Shown: positions 18,848 to 26,483 of the stretch, one piece after another
Layout of the letters: every line of letters begins with the position of its first letter
How positions within the stretch are numbered: position 1 is the first letter of the stretch
Source of the DNA: Treponema parvum
GTDB taxonomy: Bacteria > Spirochaetota > Spirochaetia > Treponematales > Treponemataceae
NCBI RefSeq assembly: GCF_017893965.1
Contig: NZ_CP054142.1
Coordinates: 744,001 to 808,000 of the forward strand
Direction of reading: 5' to 3'
DNA length: 64,000 bases
Notes under the pieces: model-generated
Database searches by the model: none
What the model was told of the DNA's origin: nothing
The model's input: the letters and a program-made list of their open reading frames with translations, nothing else
Made by a program: the position numbers and the translations under genes

Positions 18848-20221
18848 ATGAGTAAAAAACGAAAAAAAAGCGCGAAACAAAAATATTCAACACAAAAGCC
18901 GCTTCAAAAACGCAAAAAATATCCGGTTTTTTTTGCATTTTTCTCTAAACTGTCTGAAAAGCAAAGATTTTATGCCGTATTTTTTTGTGCGCTCGTACTA
19001 TTTACGGTAACTGCCGTTCGGGTCGTTTTGTACACGGCGCGCGTCAAAACCACGATAGTGGGGTTTTTAGGCGTCCCTGAAACCTATGTTGAAACTATAA
19101 GATCCGTAATAACGGAAGAAATCTCGGGTAAAATAAAATTCAAGGCGATTGCCGAAAAAAAGTCATTGAACAAAGATTTGCATAAGAAAACGGATATCCT
19201 TATAACAAATACGGGAATAGTGACGGAATTTCAAAAGCAATACGCGCTGTCTTTGCCGCCTCAAATTACCGCCCGATATCCGCAGACCGTCGTAAACTCC
19301 GTGTTCTTTTCAAATCCGGCGCGGACAAAAAGGAACGATTCTGCCTCTCCTGCCGCTTTTTGTGTGATGCCTCTTTTTACGGATCATTTTGAAGCGGCTT
19401 ACCTTGCTTCATTTTTTAACAGGGCGAATATATTAAAACCGGAAAATCTTGATGAATTTTCAACTTTTATTGACAAAAGTCGTCCGCTCATTGCCGTTCC
19501 CGTTTCCTGTGCCGGACTCGACGATAATACGTTGATCGCCTTTGTTTCTTCCCTTGTAGAAGCTCTTTCGGGGCGCGGCTATTATGATTTTGTATGCCGC
19601 TTAAAAGAAACTTCCGAATTTTCAAAAATGCTTGATATTACGCTCGGTTTAATCGGCACGGGCAAAAAAACTCCTTTAAGCGCCGAAAATCCTGCAACCG
19701 CGGATTTAAAATTTTCTGAGGCGCTTGATATATTAAAGAAATGGGAAAAAGAGGGGATGCTTCTTAGAAACTGGTATAAGGCTCCTAAAACAGTTGTGAC
19801 CGATCTTATGAACAGGGAACATACCGCCGTCATTCTTATGCTTTTAAGCGGGCATAGAGAACAGCCTTTCCCGATGATAAAATACTACGACGCTGAAATA
19901 TTTCCCAAAAAACCTTATATGACGCACGGAATAATCGCCCCTTCCGTTTCCGCGCTGTGCTTTCGCAACACAAAAACTTCCGAAGCGATGCTTGAGCGGC
20001 TGTCTTCAGAGGCAGGACAATCTTTGTTTTCACAGGAAACGCGGCTTGCTCCGGCCGCATTGAGGGGAGAATCGATAGATATGCAAGCTGACGACGTTCG
20101 CTTTTGGGCTGCCTCGCTGCCCGGAGGACCGCTGCCCGACATCGCTTCCTGTGCTTTTGCATCTGAAAAGAGCCGTGCCGATTTTGTAAAGAATATTCGC
20201 TACTATCTTTCTGAAAAATAG
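18848..20221 (+). CDS. Membrane-anchored protein of unknown function, solute-binding-protein-like
   Basis: Protein of 457 residues. Residues 1-38 are extremely Lys/Arg-rich, then one membrane segment (about 42-63: YAVFFCALVLFTVTAVRVVLY) places the rest outside the cytoplasm. The large C-terminal part has weak resemblance to type 1 extracellular solute-binding proteins (alternating helices, SGRGYYDFVCRL, EALDILKKWEKEGML), but no lipobox, no permease genes nearby and no motif that fixes a ligand. It is transcribed away from the giant lipoprotein and ends 21 bases before flgN, which converges on it. Function is not recognised. A permanently tethered binding or folding factor for the envelope is one guess. 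Confidence 0.55.
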   Translation: MSKKRKKSAKQKYSTQKPLQKRKKYPVFFAFFSKLSEKQRFYAVFFCALVLFTVTAVRVVLYTARVKTTIVGFLGVPETYVETIRSVITEEISGKIKFKAIAEKKSLNKDLHKKTDILITNTGIVTEFQKQYALSLPPQITARYPQTVVNSVFFSNPARTKRNDSASPAAFCVMPLFTDHFEAAYLASFFNRANILKPENLDEFSTFIDKSRPLIAVPVSCAGLDDNTLIAFVSSLVEALSGRGYYDFVCRLKETSEFSKMLDITLGLIGTGKKTPLSAENPATADLKFSEALDILKKWEKEGMLLRNWYKAPKTVVTDLMNREHTAVILMLLSGHREQPFPMIKYYDAEIFPKKPYMTHGIIAPSVSALCFRNTKTSEAMLERLSSEAGQSLFSQETRLAPAALRGESIDMQADDVRFWAASLPGGPLPDIASCAFASEKSRADFVKNIRYYLSEK

Positions 20222-20242
20222 GCGATCGAAAGTCGGCGGAAT

Positions 20243-20722
20243 TTAAGCTTGAATTTCTACAAGGCTTGCGACGGGCGCTTTTTGAGCGTATATGCTCTGC
20301 GTGCGGGCATAAGGATTCTTAAACGATTCAAGCTGCCTTCGTATCTGGCTTAAGTGCGTGCGAAGAAGATCACGGTTCTTTTTGTTCTGAGCCAAAACCT
20401 TTTCTTGCAGGTTTGTAAGATCGTTTTTAAGATCCGAAAGAACATGGTCGTCTTCATTTTCGGCAATACCGTTAAATTGACGGTACAGGCTGTTCATAGG
20501 ATCTATTACCTTTTGCAGTGTGACTATATTTTGAACTACCTGTTGTTCAAGCACGGTATGGGTAAAAAGGCTTTCAGGATCTTCTTGAGCGATTGAATTT
20601 TGTTGATTTTCGAGTATCTTAAGATATTCTCGGAATTTATTGCGCTGCTGTTCGAGCAGTGTCTTAAAGCGCTTAAGGATTGCGATTCTCTCGTTTACTT
20701 CCCGATCCGTCAGTTCCGTCAT
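20243..20722 (-). CDS. FlgN-like flagellar export chaperone
   Basis: Small, almost wholly helical, charged protein of 159 residues with long heptad-like stretches (RIAILKRFKTLLEQQRNKF; LKNDLTNLQEKVLAQNKKNRD). This matches FlgN-type chaperones, which escort hook-filament junction proteins to the flagellar export gate in the cytoplasm. The ATG has AAGGAT seven bases upstream. It starts three bases after the fliS stop, so the two are co-translated. The pairing with fliS is the strongest support, because sequence conservation in FlgN is low. Confidence 0.7.
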   Translation of the reverse strand: MTELTDREVNERIAILKRFKTLLEQQRNKFREYLKILENQQNSIAQEDPESLFTHTVLEQQVVQNIVTLQKVIDPMNSLYRQFNGIAENEDDHVLSDLKNDLTNLQEKVLAQNKKNRDLLRTHLSQIRRQLESFKNPYARTQSIYAQKAPVASLVEIQA

Positions 20723-20725
20723 ATT

Positions 20726-21166
20726 TTATCCTTCTATATTAAGGGCCGCGGGTATGACGGCTGCCGGTGCGTTTGCCGTGCTGTTTGCAGCCGTGCGCCA
20801 GGATTCAAGCAATTCTTTCATCATATTTGCAACGAATTCGATCTTTTTCTTATCATGGCTTATATTTGCGTCAAGAAGCTCATTGTTAAAATATACATAC
20901 AGCGACATGAGGCTTTGCGCTATCTGTCCTCCCTTGGACATATCGAGAGAAACCTGCAATTCGGTGATTATTTCGCGCGTCTTGCTTATGTTTGCGCTGA
21001 ATTTTTCGATCTTGGAAGCGTTGATTTTCCCGCCGGAATTGAAATGCCCTAAAGCTTGTGAAAGCTGCCTAACTGCTTCCTCGTATAACAGCACTACCAG
21101 TTTTCCTTGGCTTGCCGTCTTAACATTTGTTTCGCGGTATGCGCTGTAAGCCTGCGGATAGCCCAT
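20726..21166 (-). CDS. fliS: Flagellin-specific chaperone FliS
   Basis: FliS binds flagellin in the cytoplasm, stops premature polymerisation and delivers it to the export apparatus. The protein has the family hallmarks: YRETNVKTASQGKLVVLLYEEAV near the N-terminus, SLDMSKGGQIAQSLMSLY in the middle and a helical C-terminus. The start at 21166 is chosen because GGGAGG lies five bases upstream; the frame continues 20 codons further but without a ribosome site. The 146-residue length is normal, with a short Ala/Pro-rich tail. It forms an operon with the FlgN-like gene. A perfect inverted repeat (21185-21223) precedes the ribosome site. Confidence 0.93.
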   Translation of the reverse strand: MGYPQAYSAYRETNVKTASQGKLVVLLYEEAVRQLSQALGHFNSGGKINASKIEKFSANISKTREIITELQVSLDMSKGGQIAQSLMSLYVYFNNELLDANISHDKKKIEFVANMMKELLESWRTAANSTANAPAAVIPAALNIEG

Positions 21167-21184
21167 TTTTCCTCCCGATTTAAA

Positions 21185-21223
21185 ATTGCACCGGGAAAGA
21201 TTTGATTTTCGGCCAGGTGCAAT
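21185..21223 (-). promoter_or_regulatory. Inverted repeat just upstream of fliS
   Basis: ATTGCACC (21185-21192) and GGTGCAAT (21216-21223) are perfect inverted 8-mers with a 23-base loop, ending about 20 bases before the fliS start. It may be an RNA stem controlling translation or a DNA operator. Confidence 0.35.
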
Positions 21224-21231
21224 CAAAGAAA

Positions 21232-21259
21232 CTGTTCAAAAGCTGAAATTTTCGGACAG
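21232..21259. repeat. Dispersed hairpin element, copy 1
   Basis: The 23 bases at 21237-21259 (core CAAAAGCTGAAATTTT, then YGGACAG) recur with one difference at 39678-39700. Flanking CTGT and ACAG can pair across the AAAA/TTTT core, giving a small stem. Both copies are intergenic and upstream or downstream of unrelated genes. Confidence 0.55.
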
Positions 21260-21383
21260 TCTCAGCTAATAAAATGCGCGTCACGGAAAATTTCCGGCTT
21301 TCGAGACGCTGCAAAATATTTTTATATCTCACTTCTCATTATCGGCCGGCAAAAAAAAAACTTAATTAAAATATGGTTTTTTG

Positions 21384-21412
21384 TCGACTATTTATTTAAA
21401 ATTGCGTATATT
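21384..21412 (+). promoter_or_regulatory. Predicted promoter abutting the ftsH start codon
   Basis: TCGACT (21384-21389), a 17-base spacer and TATATT (21407-21412) are followed after six bases by the ftsH ATG at 21419. No Shine-Dalgarno sequence is present, so a leaderless transcript is likely. Confidence 0.45.
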
Positions 21413-21418
21413 CTTATT

Positions 21419-23512
21419 ATGAAAATATTTATGAGCGAACAAAACGACCCTGAAAAAAATAATAATGAAGATCCTTTTAATTTCTTTAAATTATCTACGG
21501 ATCCCAAAGATGACGATAAGAATAAAAAAGATAAAAGGCGGCCGCGAGTTCCGTTCGGGCTTTTGCTTCTTGTGGTATTCGGCATAGTCGCAATTCTGCA
21601 CATGATGATGAATTCGAAGCCCGAAAATCTTATCGACTTTTCCGAGTTCCGTCAGCTTATTGAAGACGGAAAAATCGTTTCCGTAGAAATAGGTGAAACA
21701 TATTTTACAGGTTACGGTCCCGCCAGTTCTTATTCCGATTCTTCTTCCGTCCGCGACAGCTTATGGAATCTGTCGCGTGCGACGGCTTTTTCAAATCGCG
21801 CTCAGTATAGAACGGCCGGCGTGCTCATGTCCAGCTTTATCGAACTGCTTGACAGGAAGGGCGTGGAATATCGCTTCGCAACCAAACAGAACAACTATTT
21901 TATGCAGCTTTTGATGAATTTGCTCTTACCGTTCGGTCTTATATTTCTCATGTACTTTTTTGTTTTCCGCAAGATGGGAGGGGGAATGGGCGGCGGCATG
22001 GGCAGCATTTTCAGCGCGGGGCAATCGCGCGCAAGGGCTGTTGAAGAGGGCAAGGTAAAGACGCGTTTTTCGGACGTAGCCGGCGTAGACGAGGCGAAAG
22101 AAGAGCTTGTGGAAGTCGTCGATTTTTTAAAGGAACCTAAAAAATATACCGACATAGGCGGAAAAATTCCCAAGGGCGTTCTTTTAGTCGGTCCCCCCGG
22201 TACGGGAAAAACTTTGCTTGCCCGCGCCGTGGCCGGAGAAGCGGGGGTGCCTTTTTTCAGAATAAGCGGTTCGGACTTTGTAGAAATGTTTGTGGGAGTC
22301 GGCGCAAGCCGCGTGCGCGATTTGTTCAAGCAGGCGCGCGAAAAGGCTCCGTGTATTATCTTTATTGACGAATTGGACGCCATAGGTAAAAGCCGCATGA
22401 ATAATCTCGGCGGTAACGACGAGCGTGAACAGACTTTAAACCAGCTTCTTGTTGAAATGGACGGCTTTGACAATGAAAAAGGCCTTATAATCCTTGCGGC
22501 TACTAACCGTCCTGACGTTCTTGATCCCGCTCTTCTCAGGCCGGGACGTTTCGACCGGCAGGTGGTTGTCGATCGTCCCGATGTAAAGGGGCGCGAAGCT
22601 ATCCTTCGTATCCATGCAAAAAACGTAAAGCTTGAAGACGCCGTAGATTTCAGCGCCCTTGCGCACGCTACCGCCGGATTTGCAGGAGCGGATTTGGCAA
22701 ATATCGTAAACGAAGCGGCCTTGCTTGCCGTTCGTGCCGGCCGCAAACGCGTTTCCATGGCCGATTTTGACGAAGCCATAGAAAAAACCATGGTCGGTCT
22801 GCAAAAAAAATCCAGAGTTGTAAAAGAAAAAGAGCGGCGAGTAGTCGCCTATCATGAAACAGGACATGCCTTAGTAGCGGCTTTTACGCCGGGAAGCGAT
22901 CCTGTGCATAAGATAACGATAATTCCGCGCGGTGTAGGCGCATTGGGATATACTCTTCAGCTTCCCGAAGACGACGAATTCCTTAAGAGCGAACAGCGGC
23001 TTTTGGGTGAAGTTGACGTATTGCTGGGCGGACGCGCTGCGGAACAGCTTATATTTGATGAAATCACTACGGGCGCGGCCAACGACATACAGCGTGCGAC
23101 GGATATAGTGCGCAATATGATAACTTCGTACGGAATGAGTAAGCGTTTTAAAAACGTCGCTCTCGGCAAGGCCGGAAAGGGTTACGGCGGAGTTGAACCG
23201 GCTCTTGTACGCGAATATGCGGAAACTACGCAGCAGTACATCGACGAAGAGATTGCCAGAGTGATGGAAGAACGCTACAAACATGTTCTGGAATTGCTCA
23301 AAAAACAAGGTGAATTGCTTAAATATGTGGCGGAACTCTTGCTCGAAAAAGAAACTGTGGAAGGCAAAGAATTTAACGAACTCGTAAAGGCCTCAAAGCA
23401 TTGCGACGATATTACGGCGTCGTCTAAAGCTGCGCCTGTGAAGGATATCGAACTGAATTCCGGTAAACCTGAAACGGCTCCTAAGCGCCGGACAAAAAAA
23501 GCGGATAACTGA
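21419..23512 (+). CDS. ftsH: ATP-dependent zinc metalloprotease FtsH
   Basis: Membrane-bound AAA+ protease that degrades misfolded and short-lived membrane and cytoplasmic proteins. An acidic/basic N-terminal tail is followed by TM1 (about residues 46-64), a periplasmic segment, and TM2 (about 163-184). A Gly/Met-rich linker leads to the AAA domain, with Walker A GPPGTGKT near 258 and Walker [12 protein letters not shown] near 320. The second region of homology is [21 protein letters not shown]. The protease zinc motif is HETGH (near 479), where HEAGH is commoner; both His and Glu are kept. The 697-residue length is normal. A second ATG four codons in (21431) is possible. It forms a single-gene unit with a promoter placed for leaderless translation. 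Confidence 0.96.
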   Translation: MKIFMSEQNDPEKNNNEDPFNFFKLSTDPKDDDKNKKDKRRPRVPFGLLLLVVFGIVAILHMMMNSKPENLIDFSEFRQLIEDGKIVSVEIGETYFTGYGPASSYSDSSSVRDSLWNLSRATAFSNRAQYRTAGVLMSSFIELLDRKGVEYRFATKQNNYFMQLLMNLLLPFGLIFLMYFFVFRKMGGGMGGGMGSIFSAGQSRARAVEEGKVKTRFSDVAGVDEAKEELVEVVDFLKEPKKYTDIGGKIPKGVLLVGPPGTGKTLLARAVAGEAGVPFFRISGSDFVEMFVGVGASRVRDLFKQAREKAPCIIFIDELDAIGKSRMNNLGGNDEREQTLNQLLVEMDGFDNEKGLIILAATNRPDVLDPALLRPGRFDRQVVVDRPDVKGREAILRIHAKNVKLEDAVDFSALAHATAGFAGADLANIVNEAALLAVRAGRKRVSMADFDEAIEKTMVGLQKKSRVVKEKERRVVAYHETGHALVAAFTPGSDPVHKITIIPRGVGALGYTLQLPEDDEFLKSEQRLLGEVDVLLGGRAAEQLIFDEITTGAANDIQRATDIVRNMITSYGMSKRFKNVALGKAGKGYGGVEPALVREYAETTQQYIDEEIARVMEERYKHVLELLKKQGELLKYVAELLLEKETVEGKEFNELVKASKHCDDITASSKAAPVKDIELNSGKPETAPKRRTKKADN

Positions 23513-23597
23513 AGAGGGAAGCGGGAAATTCGCACGTTTGCGAGCGCTGCGTTGTGTGCCTCCTGCGCTTTTTGCATGCACTTTCGGCTTTGCCCGC

Positions 23598-23626
23598 TTG
23601 ACTATTATTAAAAAACGTTGCATTAT
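23598..23626 (+). promoter_or_regulatory. Predicted promoter of the leuA leader transcript
   Basis: TTGACT (23598-23603), 17 bases, then CATTAT (23621-23626). Six bases separate the -10 box from the ATG of the leader peptide, placing the start of transcription at or next to that codon. Confidence 0.5.
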
Positions 23627-23632
23627 CACATT

Positions 23633-23692
23633 ATGAAACAAAAATACACAGCGCTATTGCTAGCAGGTTTTCTCTCCAAATGCCGCAGATGA
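23633..23692 (+). CDS. Leucine-rich leader peptide of the leuA attenuator
   Basis: Short frame of 19 residues (MKQKYTALLLAGFLSKCRR) with Leu at positions 8, 9, 10 and 14 (codons CTA, TTG, CTA, CTC). It lies between the predicted promoter and a U8 terminator, directly ahead of the leucine synthesis gene leuA. This is the classical layout of ribosome-mediated attenuation: with charged tRNA-Leu scarce, the ribosome stalls on the Leu run. Just downstream, GCCGCA at 23682-23687, inside the 3' end of this frame, can pair with TGCGGC at 23741-23746 in the terminator's 3' arm. A stalled ribosome would leave that pairing free; a ribosome reaching the stop codon would hide it. No Shine-Dalgarno sequence is seen; leaderless initiation fits. 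Not too likely to be chance, but untested. Confidence 0.6.
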   Translation: MKQKYTALLLAGFLSKCRR

Positions 23693-23700
23693 TGGTGCCG

Positions 23701-23727
23701 TGTAAAATATTACCTATGGATTTTACA
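23701..23727 (+). promoter_or_regulatory. First leader hairpin of the leuA attenuator
   Basis: TGTAAAAT (23701-23708) and ATTTTACA (23720-23727) form a perfect 8-bp stem with an 11-base loop, directly before the terminator stem. Its 3' arm can also pair with GTAAAAT at 23770-23776, beyond the terminator, so alternative folds exist. Confidence 0.55.
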
Positions 23728-23759
23728 GACCTGTCGCTTATGCGGCGGGTCTTTTTTTT
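23727..23759 (+). terminator. Intrinsic terminator (attenuator) upstream of leuA
   Basis: An 11-bp stem (23727-23737 with 23742-23752, two G-U pairs, loop TTAT) is followed by eight T (23752-23759). It lies 50 bases before the leuA start and after the leader peptide, so it would stop transcription before leuA unless disrupted. Confidence 0.8.
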
Positions 23760-23762
23760 ATG

Positions 23763-23794
23763 CGCTGCCGTAAAATTGCGTTTTTACGGCAGCG
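23763..23794 (+). promoter_or_regulatory. Second hairpin between attenuator and leuA ribosome site
   Basis: CGCTGCCGTAAAA (23763-23775) and TTTTACGGCAGCG (23782-23794) form a perfect 13-bp stem with a 6-base loop. It ends a few bases before AAGGAG. It may shield the leuA ribosome site, protect the 5' end, or take part in alternative pairing with the leader. Confidence 0.55.
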
Positions 23795-23809
23795 TAAAAG
23801 GAGTTGAAT

Positions 23810-25480
23810 ATGAAACCTGAAAAGTACAAGCCCTTCGCTGCCATTGACATTAAAAACCGCAGCTGGCCGGATAAGTCGATAACAAAGGCTCCAGTCTGGT
23901 GTTCCGTCGATCTTCGCGACGGAAATCAGGCGCTCGTAAATCCTATGGGAATCGAACAAAAACTTGCTTTTTTCGATCTTTTGGTAAAGCTCGGATTTAA
24001 AGAAATAGAAGTCGGTTTCCCCAGCGCGTCCGATACGGAATATAATTTTTTGCGCAGACTTATAGAAGAAAAGCGCATTCCTGACGATGTTACCGTTCAG
24101 GTATTGTGCCAGGCGCGCGAACATCTGATCAAAAAAACCTTCGAATGCCTGCAGGGGCTTCCCCGCGTCATTTTCCATATTTACAATTCCACTTCGCCCG
24201 CCCAAAGAAAATACACGTTTAACATGACAAAAGAAGAAATAGTTAAAGTAGCTCTTGACGGAATTGCGTGCGTAAAAAAACTGCTTCCGCTTGCAGGGGA
24301 TTGCGACGTTCGCCTTGAATATTCGCCTGAAAGTTTTTCCAATACTGAAATAGACTTTGCCGTTGAAATCTGTGAAGCCGTAAAAAACGCGTGGGGCGCG
24401 ACTCCCGATAAGAAAATAATCTTAAATCTTCCCACTACTGTGGAATGCGCAATGCCGAACATATTTGCCGATCAAATAGAATATTTTTGTACGCACATTA
24501 CAAACCGCGACAGTGTAATTATAAGCCTTCATCCTCATAACGATCGCGGAGAAGGGGTGGCCACCTGTGAAATGGGACTTCTTGCCGGCGCCGACAGGGT
24601 TGAAGGTACTATATTCGGAAACGGCGAGCGTACCGGAAACCTTGATATTGTTATAGTAGGGCTCAACATGTATTCCCAAGGGATAGATCCTGAACTGGAT
24701 CTGTCGGACATTCCTTTTATCGCCGCAAAGTACGAAGAATTGACCGGCATGCCCATACACCCCAGAACTCCTTACGCAGGAGAATTGGTCTTTACTGCCT
24801 TCAGCGGCTCTCATCAGGATGCGATAAGAAAGGGAATGGCGGCGCGCGCAACAATGCCTGAAAACGCCGTTTGGGACGTCCCCTATCTTCCCATAGATCC
24901 TCATGACATAGGAAGGCAGTATGAGGGAATCATAAGAATAAACAGCCAGAGCGGAAAAGGAGGAGCGGCCTTTATACTTGAAAACAACTACGGCCTTTCC
25001 ATTCCCAAACCCATGCATCCCGTACTCGGAGAAATTGTTAAAGAAGCTGCGGACAAGGCGCAGAGGGAACTTAAGATAGCCGAAGTCTACGATTGTTTTT
25101 CCAAACAGTGGCTGAATAAAACCGAACCTCTTTCAATCACCGATTTAGCCGAAACACATATAGATTCTCCGGCCGGCAAAAACGCCGACAAAACCGTTGC
25201 GTGCCGCGGTGTGATTTTATGGAAAGAAAAAGAATACGCCATAGGCGGAAAAGGAAACGGACCTCTTGACGCCTTCGTAGCGGCTTTAAAAGATACGCCG
25301 GTTCCGCGCTTTAATATAACTTCGTTTTACGAGCACAGCGTCGGAAGTGGAAGTGACACAAGCGCGTTTTCTTATGTTCAGATCACGTTTGAAGACGGAC
25401 GGCAGACGTGGGGCGTAGGCAAGAGCAGCAACGTCGGCCGCGCAGGTATTGAAGCCGTTGTCAGCGCTCTGAACCAGTGA
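23810..25480 (+). CDS. leuA: 2-isopropylmalate synthase (long, type 2)
   Basis: First committed enzyme of leucine synthesis: condenses acetyl-CoA with 2-oxoisovalerate to 2-isopropylmalate in the cytoplasm. The HMGL-like TIM barrel carries WCSVDLRDGNQALVNPM near residue 30 and the metal-binding SLHPHNDRGEG near residue 240. The GNGERTGN motif is near 270. The C-terminal LeuA dimerisation/allosteric domain (about 430-556) ends in SNVGRAGIEAVVSALNQ. The length of 556 residues and the divergent N-terminus mark the long type found in actinobacteria and yeast. The ATG at 23810 is preferred over the upstream TTG because AAGGAG precedes it by about six bases. Expression is probably controlled by the leader at 23633-23794, with leucine feedback on the C-terminal domain as known for the family. 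Confidence 0.95.
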   Translation: MKPEKYKPFAAIDIKNRSWPDKSITKAPVWCSVDLRDGNQALVNPMGIEQKLAFFDLLVKLGFKEIEVGFPSASDTEYNFLRRLIEEKRIPDDVTVQVLCQAREHLIKKTFECLQGLPRVIFHIYNSTSPAQRKYTFNMTKEEIVKVALDGIACVKKLLPLAGDCDVRLEYSPESFSNTEIDFAVEICEAVKNAWGATPDKKIILNLPTTVECAMPNIFADQIEYFCTHITNRDSVIISLHPHNDRGEGVATCEMGLLAGADRVEGTIFGNGERTGNLDIVIVGLNMYSQGIDPELDLSDIPFIAAKYEELTGMPIHPRTPYAGELVFTAFSGSHQDAIRKGMAARATMPENAVWDVPYLPIDPHDIGRQYEGIIRINSQSGKGGAAFILENNYGLSIPKPMHPVLGEIVKEAADKAQRELKIAEVYDCFSKQWLNKTEPLSITDLAETHIDSPAGKNADKTVACRGVILWKEKEYAIGGKGNGPLDAFVAALKDTPVPRFNITSFYEHSVGSGSDTSAFSYVQITFEDGRQTWGVGKSSNVGRAGIEAVVSALNQ

Positions 25481-25617
25481 CAGGCCGCAGCGGCATGCGT
25501 TAGTGAGAGCGGCGAACGGCGTGAACCAACGAACGACGAAAGGCGAATCCTAACGCCGTCCTCGCCGAAAGTACATCTTTTCTCTTACCTTCAAAACTCA
25601 ACATTCATTTTAAAATG

Positions 25618-25649
25618 AAAAACCCCGCCGATAAAACTTATCGGCGGGG
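25618..25649 (-). terminator. Strong intrinsic terminator on the minus strand, no known upstream gene
   Basis: CCCCGCCGATAA (25623-25634) and TTATCGGCGGGG (25638-25649) make a perfect 12-bp stem with a 3-base loop. On the minus strand it is followed by five T. On the plus strand it is followed by C then A's, so it is a poor terminator for leuA. Confidence 0.6.
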
Positions 25650-25810
25650 CAAAAGGAGAGGAGGATGCAGTGCTGTATCTGCAAAAATCAGCGGTTGTTT
25701 TTGCTGTTTACTTATAAAACATCTCCGCTTTGTTACAGTTACAGGATAGTCTTACAAAAAACATCTTTTCGGCATGAAAATGTCTTTCTTCAGTTAATTT
25801 TAATATAAAA

Positions 25811-25825
25811 TTGTAATAATTATTA
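25811..25825. promoter_or_regulatory. PerR/Fur-like palindrome upstream of ahpC
   Basis: TTGTAATAATTATTA matches the known PerR box TTATAAT-N-ATTATAA at 12 of 14 informative positions. It lies about 10 bases upstream of the ahpC -35 box. The region is very AT-rich, so a chance match cannot be excluded. Confidence 0.35.
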
Positions 25826-25835
25826 TATTATACTG

Positions 25836-25864
25836 TTTACAAATAATTGTTCGTATGCTATACT
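25836..25864 (+). promoter_or_regulatory. Predicted ahpC promoter
   Basis: TTTACA (25836-25841), 17 bases, then TATACT (25859-25864). The start of transcription would be near 25871, giving a leader of about 50 bases that contains the ribosome site AGGAGG. Confidence 0.6.
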
Positions 25865-25919
25865 AAAGTTACGTATGGCTAATATATACGGATAAGTTTA
25901 TCGTAATCAGGAGGTTTTT

Positions 25920-26483
25920 ATGTCACTTATCAACAAGGAAGTTGCAGATTTTAAAGTTCAAGCTTTTCAAAACAATTCTTTTAAAACAGTATCAAAAGCC
26001 GATATCAAAGGCAAATGGAGCGTGTTTTTCTTTTATCCGGCGGATTTTACTTTTGTGTGTCCGACGGAGCTTGAAGATTTGGAAAACACTTATGCCAAAT
26101 TCAAAAATGCCGGCTGTGAAATTTATTCGGTTTCGTGCGATACGCACTTCGTGCACAAGGCGTGGCACGATCATTCGGAAAAGATCGCAAAGCTTACTTA
26201 TCCCATGCTTGCCGATCCTACGCATGCGCTGTCTAAAGATTTTGAAGTTCTCATTGAAGATGCGGGAATTTCGGAAAGAGGAACTTTTATCGTCAACCCT
26301 GAATGCAAAATCGTTGCATATGAAGTCAATTCGGGAAATGTAGGTCGCAACGCGGAAGAACTTTTGCGTAAGCTTTTAGCATGCCAGTTTGTAGCCGAAC
26401 ACGGCGATCAAGTGTGCCCCGCCAAGTGGCAGCCCGGAAAAGAAACTTTAAAACCCAGCATTGATCTCGTGGGTGCGCTTTGA
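25920..26483 (+). CDS. ahpC: Alkyl hydroperoxide reductase peroxiredoxin subunit
   Basis: Typical 2-Cys peroxiredoxin that reduces H2O2 and organic peroxides in the cytoplasm. The peroxidatic Cys is in DFTFVCPTELEDLE (near residue 47) and the resolving Cys in GDQVCPAKW (near residue 166). The 187-residue length is that of AhpC. AGGAGG precedes the ATG. The stop codon overlaps the start of the next gene (TGATG), a flavoprotein disulfide reductase that should recycle it. A PerR-like palindrome lies upstream, suggesting peroxide or metal control. Confidence 0.96.
   Translation: MSLINKEVADFKVQAFQNNSFKTVSKADIKGKWSVFFFYPADFTFVCPTELEDLENTYAKFKNAGCEIYSVSCDTHFVHKAWHDHSEKIAKLTYPMLADPTHALSKDFEVLIEDAGISERGTFIVNPECKIVAYEVNSGNVGRNAEELLRKLLACQFVAEHGDQVCPAKWQPGKETLKPSIDLVGAL

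Larger units (their letters stand above)
25481..25919. other. Intergenic region between leuA and ahpC
   Basis: No protein gene is apparent. It holds a strong hairpin that reads as a terminator on the minus strand (25618-25649) and about 130 bases of unassigned sequence to its right. A Fur/PerR-like palindrome (25811-25825) and the ahpC promoter (25836-25864) follow. A minus-strand small RNA ending at the terminator is possible. Confidence 0.4.

Noticed and set aside
21895-22791. 298-codon frame antisense to ftsH
   Set aside because: It mirrors the ftsH codon pattern, is Ser/Arg/Pro-rich in the way of antisense shadows and has no start context.
23500-23800. T-box riboswitch upstream of leuA
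   Set aside because: No T-box consensus sequence or specifier-stem layout is visible; the Leu-rich leader frame explains the attenuator better.
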